Positions 1 through 4,619 of a stretch of DNA of 7,486 bases are shown piece by piece (positions within the stretch are counted from its first letter, which is position 1; each line of letters opens with the position of its first letter). Source of the DNA: Hyphomonadaceae bacterium (GTDB lineage: Bacteria > Pseudomonadota > Alphaproteobacteria > Caulobacterales > Aquidulcibacteraceae); NCBI GenBank assembly GCA_003526465.1, contig DPWD01000033.1:1-7486 (forward strand). Reading direction: 5' to 3'. Position numbers and translations under genes: made by a program. The notes under the pieces were generated by a model. It had not been told where the DNA came from. It did no database searches and worked only from the letters and a program-made list of their open reading frames with translations.

Positions 1-175
1 GGGATTGTCACTTTCGCCCAGCGGCGACCTCGCGGAGGCGGCGGCCAATCTCTACGCCCATCTGCGCGCCCTCGACGCGACCGGTGCGGCGATGATCGCG
101 GTAGCGCCAATCCCCGCTCACGGATTGGGCGAGGCCATCCGCGACCGCCTCGCGCGCGCAGCCGCGGGGCGCTAG
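1..175 (+). CDS. sua5: L-threonylcarbamoyladenylate synthase, Sua5 type (3' end only)
   Basis: The reading frame enters at base 2 and ends at TAG 173-175, giving 57 C-terminal residues. The visible stretch begins GLSLSPSGDLAEAAANL and later contains APIPAHGLGEAIRDRL, which is the conserved end of the long Sua5-type enzymes (the Sua5 domain after the YrdC core). The family makes threonylcarbamoyl-AMP from threonine, bicarbonate and ATP for the t6A37 modification of ANN-decoding tRNAs in the cytoplasm. The YrdC catalytic core lies outside the window, so its integrity cannot be judged. The next gene starts 10 bases after the stop on the same strand, suggesting an operon. The assignment rests on recognising this short C-terminal signature, so the family is likely but only partly shown. 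Confidence 0.85.
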   Translation, partial: GLSLSPSGDLAEAAANLYAHLRALDATGAAMIAVAPIPAHGLGEAIRDRLARAAAGR

Positions 176-185
176 AATCGCACCC

Positions 186-1571
186 ATGTCGGACCTCTAC
201 GCCAAGCTCGCAGCGCTCCTGGGGCCCAAGGGCTGCACAACAGATGCGGCCATCATCGCCCCGCACCTCAAGGAATGGCGTGGCCGCTATCAGGGCAGCA
301 CCCCGTTCCTGGCGATGCCCGCCAATACTGAAGAGATCGCGGCGCTCGTGCGCCTGTGCGCGCAAGCAGGCGCGGCGATCACCACGCAGGGCGGTAATAC
401 CGGGCTCGTCGGCGGTCAGATTCCGCAAGGCGAAGTGCTGCTCTCAACCACGCGCATGAACCGCATCCGCGCCATCGACGCCGGCAACGATTCGCTCATT
501 GCCGAAGCGGGTGTAGTGCTTGCGGCAGTGCAACAAGCGGCCGCCGATTCGGGGCGGCGATTCCCTTTGAGCCTCGCCAGCGAGGGCAGCGCCACCATCG
601 GCGGCCTGATTTCGACCAATGCCGGGGGCGTGCATGTGATGCGCTACGGGATGATGCGCGAGCAGGTGCTCGGCCTCGAAGTCGTGCTCGCCGATGGGTG
701 CGTGCTGCACGGACTGAAGGGCCTGCGGAAGGACAATACCGGCTACGACCTGAAGCAGATCTTCGTCGGCGCGGAGGGCACGTTGGGGATCGTCACCGCC
801 GCCTGCTTGCGGTTGGTCCCGATCCCGGCGGTGACCGAAATGGCGATGGCGAGCGTGCGTTCGCCGGGCCACGCGCTTGCCCTCCTGCACCGCCTTAAGG
901 CAGCAACCGGCGCGGTCTCGGCGTTTGAGATGATGAACCGCCTGGGCGTCGATCTCACCGTGAAGAATGTGGCCAGTATGCGCGATCCGCTCCCGGGCGC
1001 GGCCCTGCTGATATTGACGGAGTTCGAGGCGGCGCATGCTCTTGGCCTGCGTGACGCCATCGAAAGCGCCCTCGCCGCGGCGTTGGAAGCAGGCGAGATA
1101 GAGAATGCGCTAATCGCCGAAAACTCAAGCCAGGCAAGGGATTTCTGGGCTTTGCGCGAAGCGATGTCGGCCGGGCACAAGCCCGAAGGAGCGCAGATCA
1201 GCCACGATATCAGCGTGCCGGTTTCTCAGACGCCCGCCTTCCTAGACCGCGCACGGGAGCGTGTGGACGCGATCTGTCCAGACGTTCGCATCGTCGCCTT
1301 CGGGCATATGGGCGACGGCAACATCCACTACACCTTGATCGCCCCCCCCGGGGCAGAGGCCGGCGCCTTTCCGCGCGAGGCGCTGACCCAGGCGGTGTTC
1401 GAAACCGCCGCCGCGCTCGGCGGCTCGATCTCGGCCGAGCACGGCATCGGCATCGCCCGCAAGGCCGACCTCACCCGCTTCAAGGATGCCGAATCGCTCT
1501 CGCTCATGCGCGCCATCAAGCGCACGCTCGACCCCGCCAATGTGATGAACCCGCGCGTGCTGATCGCGTGA
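186..1571 (+). CDS. FAD-binding D-2-hydroxyacid dehydrogenase (GlcD / D-2-hydroxyglutarate dehydrogenase-like)
   Basis: This is a 461-residue flavoprotein of the FAD-linked oxidase family (VAO/PCMH fold), full length for the group. The FAD-binding domain covers about residues 38-212. It shows GGNTGLVGGQ (69-78), the SEGSATIGGLISTNAGG segment (132-148) and DNTGYDLKQIFVGAEGTLG (183-201). The C-terminal oxidase domain has WALRE (321-325), DISVPVS (341-347), the GHMGDGNIHY signature (373-382), EHGIG (418-422) and the ending DPANVMNP (449-456). In D-2-hydroxyglutarate dehydrogenases the equivalent histidines bind the metal and act in catalysis, which suggests oxidation of a D-2-hydroxyacid with electrons passed to ETF or quinone. 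The exact substrate (2-hydroxyglutarate, lactate, glycolate) cannot be read from sequence. No iron-sulfur domain or signal peptide is present, so it is probably cytoplasmic. The ATG at 186 lacks a clear Shine-Dalgarno. Ten bases separate it from the Sua5 stop, consistent with cotranscription. Confidence 0.9.
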   Translation: MSDLYAKLAALLGPKGCTTDAAIIAPHLKEWRGRYQGSTPFLAMPANTEEIAALVRLCAQAGAAITTQGGNTGLVGGQIPQGEVLLSTTRMNRIRAIDAGNDSLIAEAGVVLAAVQQAAADSGRRFPLSLASEGSATIGGLISTNAGGVHVMRYGMMREQVLGLEVVLADGCVLHGLKGLRKDNTGYDLKQIFVGAEGTLGIVTAACLRLVPIPAVTEMAMASVRSPGHALALLHRLKAATGAVSAFEMMNRLGVDLTVKNVASMRDPLPGAALLILTEFEAAHALGLRDAIESALAAALEAGEIENALIAENSSQARDFWALREAMSAGHKPEGAQISHDISVPVSQTPAFLDRARERVDAICPDVRIVAFGHMGDGNIHYTLIAPPGAEAGAFPREALTQAVFETAAALGGSISAEHGIGIARKADLTRFKDAESLSLMRAIKRTLDPANVMNPRVLIA

Positions 1572-1594
1572 GCAACGCACACATCGAATCGCAC

Positions 1595-1618
1595 GTCGCG
1601 CCGCGCGCGCGCGCCGAC
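1595..1618. repeat. Alternating CG tract with imperfect inverted repeat
   Basis: Bases 1602-1614 are an uninterrupted alternating C/G run inside an imperfect palindrome (GTCGCGC near 1595 against GCGCCGAC ending at 1618, with one bulged C). It lies just after the dehydrogenase stop. There is no T-tract, so it is not a standard intrinsic terminator. It could fold as RNA or favour Z-DNA, but chance in GC-rich DNA is also possible. Confidence 0.3.
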
Positions 1619-1626
1619 TCACAGCG

Positions 1627-1725
1627 TTCGCATTGTGGCAAATTCGCCTCGTAGAATTTTTTCGGTGGCAATTATCCTTGCGCATGACATTATGAAGACG
1701 TACTGCGGCGCGTCGCCGTGACAAC
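1627..1725 (+). promoter_or_regulatory. AT-rich leader, probable promoter region of the histone-like gene
   Basis: This segment is clearly richer in A and T than its surroundings and precedes an isolated small gene with a strong ribosome site, so a promoter is expected here. Two -10-like hexamers can be seen, TAGAAT (1652-1657) and CATTAT (1688-1693), but neither has a convincing -35 box at 16-18 bases. The exact promoter is therefore unresolved. No protein-coding frame is supported in this stretch. Confidence 0.3.
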
Positions 1726-1732
1726 AAAGGAG
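1726..1732 (+). promoter_or_regulatory. Strong Shine-Dalgarno of the 42-residue histone-like gene
   Basis: AAAGGAG sits 7 bases before the ATG at 1740. It is one of the two best ribosome sites in the window and is the main support for the small gene being real. Confidence 0.75.
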
Positions 1733-1739
1733 CCAGGGC

Positions 1740-1868
1740 ATGGCTAGGAAAGCAAAGAAGGCAGCCAAGAAGGTTGCAAAGAAGGCAGCAAAGAAAGCGC
1801 CGCGTAAGAAGGCCGCCAAGAAGGCGCCGCGTAAGTCCGCCAAGAAGAAGAAGGCGGCGAAGCGGTAA
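1740..1868 (+). CDS. Small lysine/alanine-rich histone H1-like DNA-binding protein
   Basis: The gene encodes 42 residues: 19 Lys, 14 Ala, 4 Arg, 2 Pro and one each of Met, Val and Ser. There are no acidic residues and no aromatics. It is built from four-residue KKAA/KKAP-type units. A 9-residue duplication is visible (APRKKAAKK at 20-28, APRKSAKKK at 29-37), and the DNA repeats GCGCCGCGTAAG at 1797-1808 and 1824-1835. Such sequences resemble the C-terminal tail of eukaryotic histone H1 and bacterial H1-like proteins (AlgP, Hc1-type tails). These bind DNA or RNA electrostatically and are disordered when free, so a nucleoid role is the family-based expectation. The AAAGGAG site, a well-placed ATG, its own leader and a terminator downstream support a monocistronic, well-expressed gene. 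Unlike Hc1 or AlgP, there is no folded domain, only the tail. Other frames here give Arg-rich or Leu/Phe-rich shadow reading frames that lack a ribosome site. Confidence 0.85.
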   Translation: MARKAKKAAKKVAKKAAKKAPRKKAAKKAPRKSAKKKKAAKR

Positions 1869-1875
1869 AGCCGCA

Positions 1876-1894
1876 GGGCGCCACGCCGGCGCCC
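1876..1894 (+). other. GC-only hairpin directly after the histone-like gene
   Basis: GGGCGCC (1876-1882) pairs perfectly with GGCGCCC (1888-1894) around a 5-base loop, beginning 8 bases after the stop. A second small hairpin, GGGC-GACA-GCCC (1909-1920), follows. With the terminator they make a structured 3' region of about 80 bases. They may protect the mRNA 3' end or be part of an RNA element. No T-tract follows this first hairpin. Confidence 0.5.
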
Positions 1895-1922
1895 CAACAA
1901 CAGAACAAGGGCGACAGCCCAA

Positions 1923-1960
1923 GAGATGCGCGGCGCGAGAGCGTCGCGCATCTTCGTTTT
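1923..1960 (+). terminator. Rho-independent terminator of the histone-like gene
   Basis: AGATGCGCGGCGC (1924-1936) pairs with GCGTCGCGCATCT (1941-1953) over 13 base pairs, with one G-T pair at 1933/1944. The loop is GAGA, a GNRA-type tetraloop. G1923-T1954 can add a wobble pair. TTCGTTTT (1953-1960) follows the stem. This is the only good intrinsic terminator I see in the window. It should insulate the small gene from the transporter gene 46 bases downstream. Confidence 0.8.
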
Positions 1961-2005
1961 GGGAGCATGCTTGCGCCCACGCGCCCGCTGGCCTAGCGCA
2001 ATCGC

Positions 2006-2284
2006 ATGACCGCCTTTCTCACCGTGTTTCTTTCCGTTTTCATCGCTGAATTGGGTGACAAGACCCAAATCGCCACCGCTTTGTTCGCCGCCGACGAGGG
2101 CCGCTCCAAGCTGCTGGTTTTCCTAGCTTCTTCGTGCGCTCTGGTGGCCTCCGCCGGAATCGCCACGATCGCTGGATCAATCGCGCGCGAGTTTGTCGAA
2201 GGCCCGATGTTGAAGCTCGTCGCCGGCGCCGGCTTCATCGCCATCGGCGCCTTCATTCTGTGGGGCGCGCTGAAGCCCGCATGA
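2006..2284 (+). CDS. Half-length UPF0016 / GDT1 (TMEM165)-family cation transporter
   Basis: This 92-residue inner-membrane protein carries the family signature E15-L-G-D-K-T20 at the end of the first hydrophobic segment. Three membrane segments are evident, at about residues 2-28, 35-58 and 68-88. UPF0016 proteins are Mn2+/Ca2+ exporters or exchangers. The usual form has two such three-helix repeats, each with an E-x-G-D-(K/R)-(S/T) motif. Only one repeat is encoded here and no second half follows, so it probably works as a homodimer or pairs with a paralogue elsewhere. Short members are known, so this is not necessarily a truncation. The ATG at 2006 has no clear ribosome site. The stop overlaps the NUDIX start (ATGA, 2281-2284), so the two are translationally coupled. 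The GDT1 assignment is firm; the substrate metal is inferred from the family. Confidence 0.88.
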   Translation: MTAFLTVFLSVFIAELGDKTQIATALFAADEGRSKLLVFLASSCALVASAGIATIAGSIAREFVEGPMLKLVAGAGFIAIGAFILWGALKPA

Positions 2285-2724
2285 GCGAGCGCCACCCTGT
2301 CGCCGCGGTTGGGATCGTGTGCCTTCGCGGCGAGGACGTGCTGCTGATCCGGCGCGGCAAGCCGCCGTTCGAGAATCAATGGTCGCTGCCCGGCGGGCGA
2401 ATCGAATGGGGCGAGCGCGCCCGCGACGCAGCCCTGCGCGAACTCAAGGAAGAGACCGCTTGCGATGCCGAAATCCTCGGCCTCATCGATGTGGTCGACG
2501 CGGTGATGACCGCCCGCTCGGGCGGCGAGGCCGACTCTCGTGAACCCTGGGGGCACTATGTGCTGATCGAGTATGCCGCGCGGTGGATCGCAGGCGAGCC
2601 CGCCGCCCGGGACGACGCCCGCGAGGCCCGCTTCTTCGCGCCCGCGGAACTAGAGGCGCTCGGGCTTTGGGACGAGACGCTAAGGGTGATCGAGGCGGCT
2701 CGGCGGAAGGCGGGGGCGGCATAG
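2281..2724 (+). CDS. NUDIX hydrolase (ADP-ribose pyrophosphatase-like)
   Basis: The protein has 147 residues, with the start chosen at ATG 2281, which overlaps the preceding stop by 4 bases. Longer in-frame starts would read into the transporter gene. The N-terminal strand leads into VLLIRRGKPPFENQWSLPGG (20-39) and then the Nudix box at 39-61: G39, E45, R53-E54-L55, E57-E58. These acidic residues bind the Mg2+/Mn2+ that activates cleavage of a nucleoside diphosphate linked to X. The RRGKPPF...WSLPGGRIEWGE pattern resembles the ADP-ribose/NADH pyrophosphatase-like subgroup. The glycine usually found near the end of the box (EExG) is alanine here (A60). The metal ligands are intact, so activity is expected. 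The enzyme is cytoplasmic and probably cotranscribed with the cation transporter; NUDIX enzymes need divalent metals, but a functional link is speculative. Confidence 0.92.
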   Translation: MSERHPVAAVGIVCLRGEDVLLIRRGKPPFENQWSLPGGRIEWGERARDAALRELKEETACDAEILGLIDVVDAVMTARSGGEADSREPWGHYVLIEYAARWIAGEPAARDDAREARFFAPAELEALGLWDETLRVIEAARRKAGAA

Positions 2725-2733
2725 GAATCGAGG

Positions 2734-2761
2734 TTGCGCCGGCCCGGAACCATCCTACTGT
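2734..2761 (+). promoter_or_regulatory. Candidate promoter for the lipoprotein gene
   Basis: TTGCGC (2734-2739) and TACTGT (2756-2761) are 16 bases apart, about 40 bases before the lipoprotein ATG. The match is only partial. It is proposed because the lipoprotein follows a 77-base gap and is unlike its neighbours in composition. Confidence 0.28.
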
Positions 2762-2801
2762 GCGGTACGATCCCACTTAACTCTTGAGCTGAGGGCTGGA
2801 C

Positions 2802-3194
2802 ATGAACAAGGTAGGTTTGCTTGCTGTAGTAGCGTTGGCGCTAGCCCTTGGGGCGTGCGCCACGAAACGATACCCGATTGCAACCCCACTCTCACCAACA
2901 GAAGCTGAGCTCCTGAGTTGTCGGGAACTGTCGATTGAGAGCGACAGGATTGAAACGACGCGTACACAAATCGCAGACACGGCTACGACGGATTGGCGCT
3001 CGGTCGCCGGGTTCATTGGTGACTATGGAATAGGCAATGCCATGGCCCGCAGCGAGGCGGATGCAGCTCTGGCGCGCCGGTCCGAGACCATCCGCACGGC
3101 GCAAGCAAGACGGCGCTGCAACGGAACAAAGGAACCCACGGTAGCCGCCGAGCCAGCGCCCGCGACAGAAGCCCAGCCCGCACCAGCAAACTAG
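2802..3194 (+). CDS. Small lipoprotein of unknown function
   Basis: The protein has 130 residues. A type II signal peptide with basic K3, a hydrophobic core at 4-16 and lipobox L16-G-A-C19 predicts lipid attachment at Cys19. Ala at +2 favours the outer membrane. The mature part has two further cysteines (C40, C106), which could form a disulfide. It also has a short glycine-containing hydrophobic stretch (about 67-79, including GFIGDYGIGN), a helical Ala/Glu/Arg segment (80-105) and a Pro/Ala/Glu-rich tail (111-130). I do not recognise a named family, although the GIGNAMA... to Cys pattern resembles small conserved proteins of proteobacteria. GAGGG at 2791-2795, 6 bases before ATG, supports the start. 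GC content is lower than in neighbours: three 60-base rows counted (2821-3000) gave about 53-60%, against about 80% for 3301-3360. That hints at a separate origin or weaker codon bias. Confidence 0.75.
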   Translation: MNKVGLLAVVALALALGACATKRYPIATPLSPTEAELLSCRELSIESDRIETTRTQIADTATTDWRSVAGFIGDYGIGNAMARSEADAALARRSETIRTAQARRRCNGTKEPTVAAEPAPATEAQPAPAN

Positions 3195-3243
3195 AGGCGG
3201 GCGCCTTTACAGGCGGCGGCTGGGAAGGGATGCTCGCCTCCTT

Positions 3244-3249
3244 AAGGAG
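3244..3249 (+). promoter_or_regulatory. Shine-Dalgarno that fixes the beta-helix gene start at 3257
   Basis: AAGGAG lies 7 bases before ATG 3257. An ATG 27 bases upstream (3230) is in frame, but it would place this ribosome site inside the gene and add nine residues in front of a well-formed signal peptide. Confidence 0.75.
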
Positions 3250-3256
3250 ATGGGTC

Positions 3257-4477
3257 ATGAGAATCTTGGTCGCCGCCTTTGCCGCGGCGCTGTTCTTCGC
3301 CGGCGCCGCCGAGGCGCGCAACTGGCGCATCCGCCCCGGCCCCACCGCCGAGCAAGCGTTGCAGACTGCACTGATCGAAGCCCGCCCCGGCGATTCCATC
3401 CGGCTTGCACGCGGCCGCTTCGAATTGAGCAGCGGGCTTTCGCTCGATGTCGACCGCGTGACCATCCGCGGCGAGGGCGAGGACAAATCCATCCTCTCCT
3501 TCACCAACCAGCGCCGCGGCGCCGAGGGGCTGTTGGTCACATCCAACGGCGTGATGCTGCGCGACTTCGCGGTCGAGAACACACGCGGGGACGCCATCAA
3601 GGTGCGCGATTGCACCGGCATAACTTTCAGCGGCGTGCGCGCGGAATGGACCCGCGGACCCAATCCAGAGAACGGCGCCTACGGGCTCTATCCGGTCAAT
3701 TGCACCAATGTGCTGATCCGCGATTCGATCGTGCGCGGCGCATCCGACGCCGGCATCTATGTCGGCCAGTCGCGCAACATCATCGTTCGCGACAATGTCG
3801 CCGAACTGAATGTCGCCGGCATCGAGATCGAAAACAGCTTCAACGCCGATGTGTTCGGAAACACAACGACGCGCAATACTGGCGGCGTCCTGGTATTCGA
3901 TTTGCCCGGCCTGCAGCAGATGGGCGGCCACTCGGTGCGGGTGTTCAAGAACGAAATCACCGGCAACAACACGCCGAATTTCGCGCCCGCTGGCAATATC
4001 GTGGCCAGCGTCCCCGCCGGCACCGGCGTGCTGATCATGGCGACGCGCAACGTGCACGTGTTCGACAACGAGATCGGCGACAACGGCACCACCAACGTGC
4101 TGGTCACCGCCTATCGCAACGAGTTTCAGGACGCCAATTACAACCCGCTGCCGCGCGATATCATGATCCGCGACAATGACTTCGGCAACACGGGCTTTGC
4201 CCCCGCCGGCGATCTGGCGGCGCTGGGTCAGGCCGGCGTAACTCTCCCCGACATATTGTGGGACGGCGCCTCGCTTTATTCCTCGCGCGGCGCCCCGCGC
4301 AGCGAAAACGTGCGCCTGGTTGTGCGCGAGAACCGTTCCTCGCGAACGGGCCAGGCCAGCTTTCTATCGCTGGGCGTGCGGGTAGCCGGGGCGCCACTGA
4401 GCGAAGCCGCGCCCGATCCGAGCTTTCCGCCATTGTTGGCGATCGCGGAGCCTGAGGAAGTGCGGATCAGGGATTGA
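3257..4477 (+). CDS. Secreted parallel beta-helix repeat protein (TIGR03805-like)
   Basis: The protein has 406 residues. A Sec signal peptide runs from M1-R2 through a hydrophobic core to AEA (18-20), with cleavage expected before R21. The rest is a right-handed parallel beta-helix made of roughly 22-25-residue coils. It starts with an all-beta cap coil (24-83) and continues with repeated V-x-I-R-D-N and G-I-x-I turns, such as VLIRDSIVRG (152-161), AGIYVG (165-170), IIVRDNV (175-181), AGIEIENS (187-194) and VHVFDNEIGDN (266-276). The order GLYPVNCTNV, GASDAGIYVGQS, AGIEIENS, GGVLVFDLPGL (209-219) matches the family I know as TIGR03805. That family occurs next to a diheme cytochrome family (TIGR03806), as here. 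Beta-helices often bind or cleave polysaccharides, but no catalytic site is evident. The protein is probably periplasmic or exported. The assignment to the family is strong; the function is unknown. Confidence 0.9.
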   Translation: MRILVAAFAAALFFAGAAEARNWRIRPGPTAEQALQTALIEARPGDSIRLARGRFELSSGLSLDVDRVTIRGEGEDKSILSFTNQRRGAEGLLVTSNGVMLRDFAVENTRGDAIKVRDCTGITFSGVRAEWTRGPNPENGAYGLYPVNCTNVLIRDSIVRGASDAGIYVGQSRNIIVRDNVAELNVAGIEIENSFNADVFGNTTTRNTGGVLVFDLPGLQQMGGHSVRVFKNEITGNNTPNFAPAGNIVASVPAGTGVLIMATRNVHVFDNEIGDNGTTNVLVTAYRNEFQDANYNPLPRDIMIRDNDFGNTGFAPAGDLAALGQAGVTLPDILWDGASLYSSRGAPRSENVRLVVRENRSSRTGQASFLSLGVRVAGAPLSEAAPDPSFPPLLAIAEPEEVRIRD

Positions 4478-4500
4478 TATCTTGGCGCCAGGCACTCCTC

Positions 4501-4619
4501 CCATTCCCGGTGCGACGCGAAGCGACGCGCCCGGGACCCATAGACACAACCGACGGTCGCCTTGCACCGAACGGTGGAGTTCATGGGCCCCGGACTTCGC
4601 CTCGCGAATCCGGGGATGG
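4501..4619. repeat. Composite palindromic (REP/BIME-like) repeat
   Basis: Two hairpin units in opposite orientation flank a short centre. The left unit pairs TCCCGG (4505-4510) with CCGGGA (4531-4536), and inside it GCG/CGC and CGC-GAA-GCG. The right unit pairs CCCCGGA (4588-4594) with TCCGGGG (4609-4615), then TTCGC (4596-4600) with GCGAA (4604-4608) around CTC, with one bulged C. The two units are also inverted copies of each other: CCATTCCCGG (4501) mirrors CCGGGGATGG (4610-4619), and CCGGGACCCATAGAC (4531-4545) mirrors GTTCATGGGCCCCGG (4579-4593) with three mismatches. The centre holds ACCGACGGT and ACCGAACGGT. This architecture is typical of dispersed intergenic palindromic elements of proteobacteria. 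It sits between the beta-helix and cytochrome genes, or inside the 5' part of the cytochrome gene. Other copies in the genome are expected but cannot be seen here. Confidence 0.75.

Noticed and set aside
1967..1996. Nine-codon open frame just before the transporter gene as a possible leader peptide
   Set aside because: The GGGAG in front is only one base from the ATG, and nothing in the peptide (MLAPTRPLA) suggests attenuation control.
1869..2005. yybP-ykoY manganese riboswitch ahead of the UPF0016 gene
   Set aside because: UPF0016 genes can be under this riboswitch, but I do not find its conserved loop sequences. The hairpins sit closer to the upstream gene, and only 45 bases separate the terminator from the transporter start. 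A covariance-model search would settle it.
1774..2049. Arg-rich open frame on + and Leu/Phe-rich open frames on - over the lysine-rich gene
   Set aside because: They are shadows of the AAG/GCC repeat composition in other frames, run through the terminator, and have no ribosome site. The 42-codon frame has a strong one.
2134..2280. N-terminal extension of the NUDIX frame back to 2134
   Set aside because: It overlaps the whole second half of the transporter gene and encodes an Arg/His-rich shadow. The ATGA overlap start gives a normal NUDIX length.
3195..3206. Short AGGC-GGGC-GCCT hairpin after the lipoprotein gene as a terminator
   Set aside because: The stem is only 4 base pairs and the following T-run is three bases; too weak to call.
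3230..3256. Upstream ATG (3230) as the start of the beta-helix gene
   Set aside because: It would put the AAGGAG site inside the gene and add nine residues before a good signal peptide; ATG 3257 fits better.
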